A DNA stretch of 64,000 bases, from NCBI RefSeq assembly GCF_009695905.1, contig NZ_VUNA01000009.1:1-64000 (forward strand), written 5' to 3'. Shown in pieces: positions 18,048 through 25,460 of the stretch. Positions within the stretch are counted from its first letter, which is position 1. The number at the start of each line of letters is the position of its first letter. The position numbers and the translations under genes are program-made. Source of the DNA: Mogibacterium kristiansenii. Lineage in GTDB: Bacteria > Bacillota > Clostridia > Peptostreptococcales > Anaerovoracaceae. Below the pieces are notes generated by a model. It was not told the DNA's origin. It ran no database searches and worked only from the letters and a program-made list of their open reading frames with translations.

Positions 18048-18077
18048 TTGCACCGCATTTTTCCTTTGTGTTACAAT
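18048..18077 (+). promoter_or_regulatory. Candidate promoter of the selenoprotein gene
   Basis: TTGCAC (18048-18053), an 18-nt spacer and TACAAT (18072-18077), about 20 nt before the GGAGG ribosome binding site of the gene starting at 18101. Confidence 0.5.
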
Positions 18078-18100
18078 CCCTTCATACACGGAGGTATATC

Positions 18101-18424
18101 ATGGCACATTTAAATGAAAATGCAATTGCATATATGAACAAGCGGGGCTTTCGCCACGTTCTCCTTTCGGTGGAAACCATCACCAGCTGATGTGCGCCTC
18201 CACGATTGGAGATATCGGTAAGGTTTACCGATGAGGAGAAGGAGTCCCTGCTGGCACAGGGGTACACCTGGGAACCCAGTGAGCTGGGAAATGTATATTA
18301 TCCGGCGGAGGGAGTCATCATCGATGGGGAGATTACGGTGCGGTACGAAGAGCATCCCTGGCTCACTTGTTTTGAGGTGGATGGACTGCTTCCCGCCAAA
18401 GACGACGAGGAAGTCGGACAGTGA
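18101..18424 (+). CDS. Probable CC/Se-motif selenoprotein with in-frame TGA (Sec) codon
   Basis: Seen: from the ATG at 18101 (GGAGG 6 nt upstream) the frame runs 29 codons to a TGA at 18188-18190, directly followed by a Cys codon, and continues open in the same frame for 77 more codons to TGA at 18422. The joined product (107 residues) has a start-helix-strand N-terminus, then Ser-Sec-Cys-Ala-Pro, then a beta-rich acidic domain ending ...CFEVDGLLPAK. This architecture resembles the small CC/Se motif family, whose members carry either Cys-Cys or Sec-Cys at this spot. A perfect 8-bp hairpin with a GGT loop (18214-18232) starts 23 nt after the TGA, with the first loop G 32 nt from it, as expected for a bacterial SECIS. 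The alternative is a pseudogene with a nonsense mutation. The function is unknown; a redox-active Sec-Cys pair is inferred. Confidence 0.75.
18214..18232 (+). promoter_or_regulatory. SECIS-like hairpin
   Basis: ATCGGTAA (18214-18221) pairs perfectly with TTACCGAT (18225-18232) around a GGT loop. G is the first loop base, and the distance from the in-frame TGA (18190) is within the range I recall for bacterial SECIS elements. A smaller hairpin (CTCCA/TGGAG, loop CGAT, 18198-18211) lies between them. Confidence 0.65.
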
Positions 18425-18465
18425 AGACTTCCTCGAAACTGTTTTTATGGAAAGGAATTATCGTT

Positions 18466-19254
18466 ATGAATGCAGAAAACACAAGAATCGGTATCATCGG
18501 TCTTGGCAGCATGTCCTCTGCCATTGTAAGGGGTTTTATTACCCATGGCGGAATCGATGCAACCCGGATTACTGCCAGCGCACGGAACCGGGCGAGACTG
18601 GAGAACAACTGCAAGGCTTTGGGCATTCACCCGGGGACTACCGCTGAGGTGGCGGAGAATTCCGACATCGTTATCGTGGGCGTCATTCCGACGCAGGTGG
18701 AGAACGTTCTCCGGGAAGTGCGGGATCTGCTCCCGGGCAAAATCATCGTTTCCATCGCCTACGGGGTTTCCCATCAGCGCTATATGGAACTTCTTCCGGA
18801 GGGCTGCCACGTAATCTGCGTGGTGCCGAACACGCCGATTGAGGTAGGCAAGGGCGTGCTGGTATGTTCCAACGATCATTCTCTGACGGAAGAGCAGCTG
18901 GAGATTTTCAACGAACTGTTCGGCAGTATTGCCCTGATTGAACTGCTGCCGCCGGAACTTCTGGACCTGGGCGGCATCGTGGCGGGAAGCACGCCGGCAT
19001 TTATGGACATCGTCATCGAGTCTTTGGCCGATGCGGCGGTTCTCCACGGAATGCCACGGGCCACCGCTTACCGTCTGGTAGAGAAGATGATGGAAGGCTC
19101 TGCGGCCTATGCCATGGAGACCGGCTCCCATCCGGCCGCACTGAAGGACGGGGTCTGCTCCCCAGGCGGTGCCACCATAAAGGGCGTTGCCACGCTGGAG
19201 ACGAGCGGCCTTCGCGGCGCGCTGATTCAAGCGATTGTGGATATTATGAAATAG
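18466..19254 (+). CDS. proC: Pyrroline-5-carboxylate reductase
   Basis: Reduces pyrroline-5-carboxylate to proline with NAD(P)H. The 262-residue product has an N-terminal Rossmann motif GIIGLGSMSSAI, VVPNTPIEVGKG in the middle and the family signature HPAALKDGVCSPGG near residue 223. The ATG at 18466 follows AAAGGA by 9 nt; an in-frame GTG at 18421 that overlaps the previous stop has no ribosome binding site. It starts 41 nt after the selenoprotein gene with no terminator in between, so the two are probably cotranscribed. Confidence 0.95.
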   Translation: MNAENTRIGIIGLGSMSSAIVRGFITHGGIDATRITASARNRARLENNCKALGIHPGTTAEVAENSDIVIVGVIPTQVENVLREVRDLLPGKIIVSIAYGVSHQRYMELLPEGCHVICVVPNTPIEVGKGVLVCSNDHSLTEEQLEIFNELFGSIALIELLPPELLDLGGIVAGSTPAFMDIVIESLADAAVLHGMPRATAYRLVEKMMEGSAAYAMETGSHPAALKDGVCSPGGATIKGVATLETSGLRGALIQAIVDIMK

Positions 19255-19560
19255 AGCAGGCCATCGTACAGCGACTGAACCAATGGGTTTTCATTGGACT
19301 TCTTAATCTGCGTGTTGATGTCCGTATCATAGATGCCCTTGCTTCTCGCAATCCGACTCTCCGGATCCACCGGTACCGGTTGTCCGCATTGCCCAGTCCG
19401 CTTACAACCGCTGCGCGGATGGTGCGTCCGTTGTAATCGAACTCCACTTCTTTGATTCCCTCTTTCTTTGCGGCGCACGGCATGATGGAAACCGATACGA
19501 TTCTCTTGTATGCTTGGCGATGATTTCATCTGTCTTCTCATAATATTGTGCGTCTAACAT
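19255..19560 (-). pseudogene. Frameshifted remnant of an [FeFe]-hydrogenase
   Basis: Three minus-strand frames together give pieces of an iron-only hydrogenase large subunit. A frame starting at ATG 19560 with an intact AGGAGG passes through KTDEIIAKH. The next frame holds SVSIMPCAAKKEG, one of the H-cluster cysteine motifs, then NGRTIRAAVVSGLGNA. The third frame holds RSKGIYDTD and KKSNENPLVQSLYDGLL, the conserved C-terminal tail. At least two frameshifts occur, and the essential ACPGGC motif normally found between the last two blocks is missing. The piece abuts the proC stop codon, so it is a deletion-truncated relic and cannot make an active enzyme. Confidence 0.7.
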
Positions 19561-19587
19561 ACCCTTTCCTCCTTTGTTGTTTTGCAC

Positions 19588-19800
19588 AGATTTTATGTTT
19601 GATTACATGTTATTATTATGACATTATACCACGCAGCTTTACCTTTTATTATATTTTATATGTATATTTAAAATATATAATTAAATATAGAACATTTTTT
19701 TGTACAAAGTGGTATTATATAAGAACCATATGCCCTACTGGCACATGGTTCTGCAAATGCATCGGTAACGATGAGAAATTAATCAAAGGAGGTAAAGCAA
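19588..19800. other. AT-rich divergent region upstream of superoxide reductase
   Basis: Very AT-rich. It contains an extended -10 (TGGTATTAT, about 19710-19718) for the downstream gene and, within its leader, a hairpin at 19723-19751 (GAACCAT, A, TGCC with GGCA, C, ATGGTTC; loop CTACT; one A-C mismatch). On the minus strand TGGTATAAT near 19621-19629 could have served the hydrogenase remnant. Confidence 0.45.
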
Positions 19801-20169
19801 ATGAAATTCTTAGTATGTGAACACTGCGGCAATTTGATCGGCATGATTCGAGACAGCGGCGTTCCGATGGTATGCTGCGGACAGAAGATGACGGAACTGG
19901 TTCCCGGAACTTCGGACGGTGCAGCGGAAAAGCACGTGCCTTCCTATGTGGTTGATGGAAACAAGGTAAAGGTAACCGTCGGATCGGTGGAACATCCAAT
20001 GGTGGAAAATCACTATATTGAATGGATTGCCGTGGAGACGGAGAAAGGGGCTCAGCGGAAGACCCTTCAACCGGGTGACAAGCCGGCGCTGGAATTCGCG
20101 CTGACGGAGGATGATTCCGTTGTTGCGGTATACGCGTACTGCAACCTGCACGGACTTTGGAAAGCATAA
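19801..20169 (+). CDS. dfx: Desulfoferrodoxin (2Fe superoxide reductase)
   Basis: Reduces superoxide to hydrogen peroxide in the cytosol of anaerobes. The 122-residue protein has both metal centres: the N-terminal desulforedoxin-type site with Cys6, Cys9, Cys25 and Cys26, and the catalytic site with Glu43, His45, His65, His71, Cys114 and His117 (EKHVPS, EHPM, NHYIEW, YCNLHG). AAAGGAGG lies 8 nt before the ATG. It is monocistronic, with its own promoter region and a strong terminator at 20183. Confidence 0.97.
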   Translation: MKFLVCEHCGNLIGMIRDSGVPMVCCGQKMTELVPGTSDGAAEKHVPSYVVDGNKVKVTVGSVEHPMVENHYIEWIAVETEKGAQRKTLQPGDKPALEFALTEDDSVVAVYAYCNLHGLWKA

Positions 20170-20182
20170 TGCAAAGATAATG

Positions 20183-20215
20183 AAAGAGCCCTGGGCAAAT
20201 CGCCCGGGGCTCTTT
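20183..20215. terminator. Bidirectional terminator
   Basis: The 14-nt arm AAAGAGCCCTGGGC (20183-20196) pairs with 20202-20215 (one T-G wobble) around AAATC. A and T flanks serve both dfx and the convergent transporter. Confidence 0.9.
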
Positions 20216-20229
20216 CATTGTTATCCGAT

Positions 20230-21159
20230 CTAAAAATAACTGATCAATGCCGTGCCCACGATCATGACCGCCAGTCCGATGATTTTGCGCGGGGTCACCG
20301 GCTTCTTGGGAATTCCCAGGAATCCGGTGGCGTCAATCACCACGCCGGCCAATGTCTGTCCCAGAATATTGAGAATCGTCGCCAATCCGGTACCCATGAG
20401 CAGCTGCAGGATGACGTTTCCGCCCACAATGGTAAAAGAACACAGTCCGCCGGTCCACATCCACCAATGGCCCTTGATTTTCGGGAGGGTCGGGTCGATG
20501 ATGCTGCCCGGTCCTTTGGTCAGTCGGAGGAAAAGAATCACTGCCAGTGCCCCCAGCAATCCCATAATCATGGAGATGATGGTGGCCCGAAAGCTGAGTC
20601 CGGCCACAATACCCAATCGTCCGTTCACCGCAATCTGCACCGAGCAAGCGACGCCCGCGATAAAATCCAGGAATCGGTAGAAGTTGATGCCCTTGGCTTT
20701 CTCCGGTGCGTCCGATTTGATGTTTCCGGAAACCGCCACCACGCTGGCAAAAACAAGTACCGCCCCCACCGCTCTCAGGAGGGTCATGGGGATTACCGCG
20801 GATTCAAACACGCCGAAATGGTCGATGTACAGTCCGGACACAATCTGTCCCAGCACAAGAAAAACCACGGTTTCCACGCTTCCCAGCTTTGGCAGGCACA
20901 GAATGCTGAAGATGACGATGATGTCTCCGCAGATTCCGCCCGTCCAGATCCACCACGGCTCTTTGGCAATGGTCCCCAGCGGAATGTACAGATTACCCTG
21001 AAGCACCAACAGTACGCAGCCGGTGAGAATCATCGCCAAAATAAATGTCGTACAGCTTGGCAGAAGCGTCGACCGCAACCGCTGGCTGAGCTTCGTGTTC
21101 AGACTTGTCATGATGGGCTGGGCGCAGCCCACCACGATGCCTAGAATAAAACCAATCAT
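20230..21159 (-). CDS. DMT-superfamily transporter with duplicated DUF606 (YdcZ) domain
   Basis: A 309-residue inner-membrane protein with about ten hydrophobic helices. It consists of two homologous halves: both start with a GxxxxxQxxxN-type helix (IVVGCAQPIMTSLNTKL and IAGVACSVQIAVNGRLG) and both contain a WWxWTGG block (PWWIWTGG near residue 68, HWWMWTGG near residue 225). This is the YdcZ/DUF606 fold, here as a full tandem rather than a pair of single-domain genes. The substrate is unknown. The start ATG is weakly supported (AGAGGA about 13 nt upstream). Confidence 0.88.
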   Translation of the reverse strand: MIGFILGIVVGCAQPIMTSLNTKLSQRLRSTLLPSCTTFILAMILTGCVLLVLQGNLYIPLGTIAKEPWWIWTGGICGDIIVIFSILCLPKLGSVETVVFLVLGQIVSGLYIDHFGVFESAVIPMTLLRAVGAVLVFASVVAVSGNIKSDAPEKAKGINFYRFLDFIAGVACSVQIAVNGRLGIVAGLSFRATIISMIMGLLGALAVILFLRLTKGPGSIIDPTLPKIKGHWWMWTGGLCSFTIVGGNVILQLLMGTGLATILNILGQTLAGVVIDATGFLGIPKKPVTPRKIIGLAVMIVGTALISYF

Positions 21160-21402
21160 TACCTATAATGTCCTCTCTTTTTGTTTCTTCCTTTGAAGTC
21201 TACCAAGGGCGTTTTCGCTTTGCAAGGATATTTTTTCATCGGTTTTCAAACCATCACATTTTCTCATTTGTTTCCTCGTTTATGTTTAAATTCCAATGGT
21301 TCTATGATATTATTTTAAAGGTTATGGTTTTTGAAATGAGCCCTTTTTTTAAAGCATTTAGGGCTTTCAAAAAGACAGATATACACAGCGAGGAGTGGAA
21401 AA
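21160..21402. other. Intergenic region upstream of folC
   Basis: AT-rich, divergent region between the transporter and the folate cluster. I see no tetrahydrofolate riboswitch core and no clear -35/-10 pair. A short inverted repeat AGCCCT/AGGGCT surrounds a T-rich loop near 21341-21367. Confidence 0.4.
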
Positions 21403-22671
21403 GTGAATTACACCGAAGCCAGGGAATACCTGGATAACGTGTCCGCGTCCGGGATTATCCTGGGCCTGGACTCCATACGAGCGCTCATGGAAGAGCTGGA
21501 TAACCCGCAGGACGATCTTCGAATTGTCCACATTGCGGGCACCAACGGAAAGGGCTCCATCCTTTCCTACACAAAGAACATCCTCATGGATGCGAGATAC
21601 CGAGTGGGCTGCTACAGCTCCCCTTCCGTCTTCGGCTATCTGGAACGCTTTCAGATTGACGGCGAATGGATGGCTGAATCGGAATTTCCGGAACTTGTGC
21701 AGAAGGTAAAGGATGCGGCGGACCGAATGACGGCCAAAGGCCTGAACCATCCTACCGTTTTCGAACTGGAGACCGCCATCGCCTTTGAATATTTCAAGGA
21801 ACGAAACTGCGACTACGTGATGCTGGAAACCGGCATGGGCGGTGACCTGGATTCCACCAACGTCATTAAGAGCCCGCTGGTGTGTGCCTTTGCGTCCATC
21901 AGCATGGATCACATCGGCATCCTGGGAAGCACCCTTCGGGAAATCGCCACCTGTAAGAGCGGCATCATCAAGCCGGGCGCTGCCGTGGTGACCGGACCTC
22001 AGGATCCGGAGGCCATGGAGGTTCTGGAAGAGGCGGCCGAAAACATGGACTGCCGTATCACCCATACCGAGGACTGCATCCGGAAGGAACATACGCCGGA
22101 GGGTCAAATCTTCTTATATAAAGGAAGAGAATATTTCATTCAGCTCTTGGGCCGGCATCAGCTCCGGAATGCGGCGGTAGCCATTGAGGTTGTTTCTGCC
22201 CTTCAGCGAACCGGCGCAGCCGTTACGGAAGAGAACATTCGAAACGGTCTTGCGGAAACCCGCTGGCCGGGACGTCTGGAGATCATTCGAAAAGATTCCA
22301 AAATCTGGATTCTGGACGGGGCTCACAACGCAGCGGCGGCGGAATGCCTGGTGGAAACGCTCCGGGAATGCTGGCCGGACACGAAGTTCACCGCCGTTAC
22401 CGGTGTTTTTAAGGATAAGGAGTATTCGAAAATCGCCGCAATTCTCAGCGGCGTGCTGCACCATGCGATTTGCATCGATTTGCCGGATGGCGGCCGCAGC
22501 CTTCCGAAGGAGGAACTGGCCGCAGTGTACGAGAAGGTCGGTGTGAAATCGGACGTATCGGATTCCATCGAGACTGCCATAAAAGAAGCGACAGGCGACG
22601 CGGTACTGGTGACCGGCTCGCTCTCCCTGCTTCGGTCGGCCAAGGATGGGATTGAGAAATTTTATTTTTAG
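21403..22671 (+). CDS. folC: Folylpolyglutamate / dihydrofolate synthase
   Basis: Adds glutamate to dihydropteroate and/or folates using ATP. The 422-residue product shows the Mur-ligase-type P-loop HIAGTNGKGS (about residues 44-53), YSSPSVFGYLERFQ, LETGMGGDLDSTN and the C-terminal WILDGAHNAAA. Translation starts at GTG 21403, with GAGGAG 7 nt upstream. It is the first gene of a five-gene folate cluster read in one direction with gaps of under 45 nt. Confidence 0.94.
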   Translation: MNYTEAREYLDNVSASGIILGLDSIRALMEELDNPQDDLRIVHIAGTNGKGSILSYTKNILMDARYRVGCYSSPSVFGYLERFQIDGEWMAESEFPELVQKVKDAADRMTAKGLNHPTVFELETAIAFEYFKERNCDYVMLETGMGGDLDSTNVIKSPLVCAFASISMDHIGILGSTLREIATCKSGIIKPGAAVVTGPQDPEAMEVLEEAAENMDCRITHTEDCIRKEHTPEGQIFLYKGREYFIQLLGRHQLRNAAVAIEVVSALQRTGAAVTEENIRNGLAETRWPGRLEIIRKDSKIWILDGAHNAAAAECLVETLRECWPDTKFTAVTGVFKDKEYSKIAAILSGVLHHAICIDLPDGGRSLPKEELAAVYEKVGVKSDVSDSIETAIKEATGDAVLVTGSLSLLRSAKDGIEKFYF

Positions 22672-22713
22672 ATAATTATTGCGAAAACTGTGAATAAAGA
22701 GAGGAGCACGGAA

Positions 22714-23271
22714 GTGGATACAGAAAAAATTAAAAAAGCGGTTGTTATGCTACTCGAAGGAATCGGGGAGGACCCCGATCGGGAGGGGCTGTTGGAGACG
22801 CCGGATCGAATTGCGAAGATGTACGAGGAGATTTGCGGCGGAATGACGGTGGATGCCAAGGAGCATCTGTCGAAGGTTTTCACAGTTGACAGCGATGAGA
22901 TGGTGGTGGAGAGAGATATTCATTTCTATTCCATGTGCGAGCATCACATGCTGCCCTTCTTCGGAAAGGTGCACATCGCCTACATTCCGAAGGGCGAGGT
23001 TGTGGGGCTGTCCAAACTGGCCAGAACCGTGGAGGTCTATGCCAGAAGGCTGCAGCTGCAGGAGCGCATGACGGCGCAGATTGCGGATGCGATTATGGAT
23101 TGTCTGAATCCGGCGGGCGTGATGGTGGTGTGCGAGGCGGAGCACCTGTGCATGACCATGCGGGGCGTGAAGAAGCCGGGCACGAAGACGGTGAACGTGG
23201 TCACTCGCGGCGTGTTCTCCGGAAACGACAGCCTGCAGAACAGTTTTTTCAACTTGCTGAGCATCCGCTAG
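22714..23271 (+). CDS. folE: GTP cyclohydrolase I
   Basis: Converts GTP to 7,8-dihydroneopterin triphosphate, the entry step of folate synthesis. At 185 residues it matches the family. Zinc and catalytic residues are visible in [10 protein letters not shown] and [11 protein letters not shown]; the [16 protein letters not shown] and [12 protein letters not shown] segments are also present. GTG 22714 is chosen (AGAGGAG 7 nt upstream) over an earlier in-frame GTG at 22690. It is followed after 9 nt by an HD-domain gene. Confidence 0.95.
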   Translation: MDTEKIKKAVVMLLEGIGEDPDREGLLETPDRIAKMYEEICGGMTVDAKEHLSKVFTVDSDEMVVERDIHFYSMCEHHMLPFFGKVHIAYIPKGEVVGLSKLARTVEVYARRLQLQERMTAQIADAIMDCLNPAGVMVVCEAEHLCMTMRGVKKPGTKTVNVVTRGVFSGNDSLQNSFFNLLSIR

Positions 23272-23280
23272 GACGAAGAT

Positions 23281-23751
23281 ATGGACGAAAGATATAACCG
23301 AATTGTGCGAAACGAAGAATTCAATCGGCTGCTGGACGAGATTGAGGCGCTGGAGGCGGACCGCATTTACTGCCGGCACGGGCTGGAGCACCTGCTGGAT
23401 GTAGCGCGGATTTCCTACATTCAGGTGTTGGAAGACGGACTGGATTATGACAAAAACATCCTCTATGCCGCCGCGCTCCTCCACGATATCGGAAGAGCCG
23501 CCGAGTATCGAGACGCCGGATCCCACGATGAGGCCGGTGCGGTGATTGCGGAAGGAATTCTTCGAGACTGCGGATATGCGGAATCGGAAATTCAGATGAT
23601 TCAGGAGGCCATTCGGGGACACGGAGAAGAAAGGGGCTCGGGACTGGCTGCCCTGCTCCATCGTTCGGACAAAGCCTCCCGAATGTGTTTTCGATGCAAG
23701 GCCGCAGATACGTGCAAATGGAAAGTTAAGAACGAAGGGATAGAAAAATGA
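23281..23751 (+). CDS. HD-domain phosphohydrolase in the folate cluster
   Basis: A 156-residue HD-domain protein. Metal ligands fit the H...HD...D pattern: His in CRHGLEHLLDVAR, the HD pair in LLHDIGRA and a following His in GSHDEAG. A Cys-rich C-terminus (MCFRCKAADTCKWK) may bind metal. Its stop overlaps the folP start (ATGA), so it is tightly embedded between folE and folP. This suggests a role in pterin triphosphate dephosphorylation or another pathway phosphatase step, which is inference from position; the family also includes nucleotidases and signalling enzymes. Confidence 0.75.
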   Translation: MDERYNRIVRNEEFNRLLDEIEALEADRIYCRHGLEHLLDVARISYIQVLEDGLDYDKNILYAAALLHDIGRAAEYRDAGSHDEAGAVIAEGILRDCGYAESEIQMIQEAIRGHGEERGSGLAALLHRSDKASRMCFRCKAADTCKWKVKNEGIEK

Positions 23752-24557
23752 TTATCGGCAACAAAGAATTTGATCTTACGAACAGAACTTATGTGATGGG
23801 AATCCTCAACGTGACACCGGATTCCTTCTCCGACGGCGGCTGCTGGAATAATTTAGACAGGGCCCTCGCCCATGCGGAAAAAATGAAAGAGGAAGGTGCC
23901 GCCATCATCGATGTAGGCGGCGAGTCTACCCGACCGGGATACACTCAGATCAGCGATGAAGAGGAAATCGAACGAGTGGTTCCGGTGATTGAGGCCCTGA
24001 AAAAGGAAATTGACCTTCCGATTTCTATCGATACCTACAAAAGCACCGTGGCAGATGCGGCTCTTTCCGCCGGTGCCGACCTGGTAAACGATATCTGGGG
24101 TTTCCTGTACGACGAAAAGATTGCTGCGGTGACCGCGAAATACGATGCGGCTTGCTGCCTCTCCCACAACCGCGAGGTTCCGGTATACGAGAATCTGGTT
24201 CCGGATGTGATCGGCGACCTGACCAAGAGTGCTCAGATTGCACTGCAGGCCGGCGTTCGGAAGGATGCCATCATTCTGGATCCGGGCGTGGGTTTTGCCA
24301 AGAGCTATGAAGAGAACCTCACCATCCTGAAACATCTGGATGAGTTCACCCGGCTGGAGTATCCGATCCTGCTGGGAACCTCCAGAAAATCCGTGATCGG
24401 TCTGACGCTGGATCTGCCGAAGGATCAGCGGGAGGAAGGAACGCTGGTGACCACGGTTCTCGCCGCACAGGCTCACTGCGGTTTCGTCCGGGTACACGAT
24501 GTGGAGAAGAATGTCAGAGCCATCAAGATGATGGAAGCGATTAACGGGGTAAGATAA
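23748..24557 (+). CDS. folP: Dihydropteroate synthase
   Basis: Couples 6-hydroxymethyl-dihydropterin pyrophosphate with p-aminobenzoate; the target of sulfonamides. The 269-residue TIM barrel carries the two signatures GILNVTPDSFSDGG (about residues 14-27) and IDVGGESTRPGY (about 53-64), then LDPGVGFAKS and LLGTSRKS. Start and stop overlaps of 4 nt upstream and a 1-nt gap downstream indicate translational coupling. Confidence 0.96.
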   Translation: MIIGNKEFDLTNRTYVMGILNVTPDSFSDGGCWNNLDRALAHAEKMKEEGAAIIDVGGESTRPGYTQISDEEEIERVVPVIEALKKEIDLPISIDTYKSTVADAALSAGADLVNDIWGFLYDEKIAAVTAKYDAACCLSHNREVPVYENLVPDVIGDLTKSAQIALQAGVRKDAIILDPGVGFAKSYEENLTILKHLDEFTRLEYPILLGTSRKSVIGLTLDLPKDQREEGTLVTTVLAAQAHCGFVRVHDVEKNVRAIKMMEAINGVR

Positions 24558-24558
24558 A

Positions 24559-25365
24559 ATGCACAGACAAGATACTATTCGAATTGAAGGACTGGAAATT
24601 TTCGCAAATCACGGGGTGCTCCCGGAGGAGAACGTGCTGGGACAGAAGTTCCTCGTGTCCTGCGAGATGGAGGTGGATATCCGGCCGGCCGGTCTTTCCG
24701 ACCGCATTGAGGATTCCGTCAACTACGCGGAAGTCTCCCAGCGGATTAAGCAGGTCATGACCGAGAATACTTTTAACCTGATTGAAGCCTGCGCCGAGCA
24801 CGTTGCCAAAGCCGTGCTGGAGATGGACGAACGCATCCGCGGCGTGTGGATTGAAATCAGCAAACCCTGGGCACCGGTGGGTCTGCCCCTCCGCACCGTT
24901 GCGGTAAGCTGCGAACGCAGACGCCACGAGGTGTTCGTCGCACTGGGTTCCAACCTGGGCGACTCCCGGGCGCTGATCGAAGAGGCGGTGGCCAAAATGG
25001 ATGCCACGGCCGGCATTCAGGTGGAAGCGATTTCTACCTTGATTGAGACGGAACCGTACGGCGTAACGGACCAGCCGTCCTTCCTGAACGGCGCCGCTCG
25101 AATCACCACCCTGCTCACCCCACACGAACTTCTGGATGAGCTTCACCGCATCGAGGCGGAAGCCGGTCGGGAGCGAATCATTCATTGGGGCCCGAGAACT
25201 CTGGATCTGGATATCATCTTCTACGATGACCTGGTGATGTCCGACGACGATCTGTGCATCCCCCACGTGGACATGCACAACCGCTCCTTTGTCATCGAAC
25301 CCATGAAGGAGCTGGCTCCGTACAAGATGCATCCGGTGCTGAAGAAGCGGATGGTGGAGCTGTAA
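24559..25365 (+). CDS. folBK: Bifunctional dihydroneopterin aldolase / HPPK (FolB-FolK fusion)
   Basis: Two consecutive folate enzymes in one 268-residue chain. Residues 1-120 are FolB (IEGLEIFANHGVLPEE with the conserved Glu, and NLIEACAEHVA). Residues about 125-268 are FolK (VFVALGSNLGDS, TEPYGVTDQPSFLNGA and the RTLDLDIIFYD signature). The fusion is known in other bacteria. The ATG is 1 nt after the folP stop, with GGGG inside the end of folP as ribosome binding site. It ends the folate cluster; a large palindrome follows. Confidence 0.95.
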   Translation: MHRQDTIRIEGLEIFANHGVLPEENVLGQKFLVSCEMEVDIRPAGLSDRIEDSVNYAEVSQRIKQVMTENTFNLIEACAEHVAKAVLEMDERIRGVWIEISKPWAPVGLPLRTVAVSCERRRHEVFVALGSNLGDSRALIEEAVAKMDATAGIQVEAISTLIETEPYGVTDQPSFLNGAARITTLLTPHELLDELHRIEAEAGRERIIHWGPRTLDLDIIFYDDLVMSDDDLCIPHVDMHNRSFVIEPMKELAPYKMHPVLKKRMVEL

Positions 25366-25399
25366 CCGGAATTTGGGATTCTTCACTTTTTCCGTTCCT

Positions 25400-25456
25400 G
25401 AATCTCCATCAATATAAAAATATCTCCATCATTTTATTCATAAATGATGGAGATAT
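25400..25456. repeat. Palindromic repeat, copy A (left flank of fic)
   Basis: A 16-bp perfect stem, AATATCTCCATCATTT and its complement, around a TATTCAT loop (25419-25457). It is preceded by a partial copy AATCTCCATCAAT (25400-25412). The segment 25421-25455 matches copy B (26531-26565) at 31 of 35 positions in the same orientation. It may also act as a terminator between folBK and fic. Confidence 0.8.
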
Positions 25457-25460
25457 TTTA

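Noticed and set aside
18101-18190. The reading that the gene at 18101 is a pseudogene with a stop mutation
   Set aside because: The downstream frame is long and intact, the codon after TGA is Cys, and a SECIS-like hairpin is at the right place; decay is less likely but not excluded.
19255-19560. Programmed frameshifting in the hydrogenase remnant
   Set aside because: Two shifts plus loss of an essential cysteine motif indicate decay rather than recoding.
21160-21402. A tetrahydrofolate riboswitch before folC
   Set aside because: The conserved core sequences of that riboswitch are not visible in this leader.
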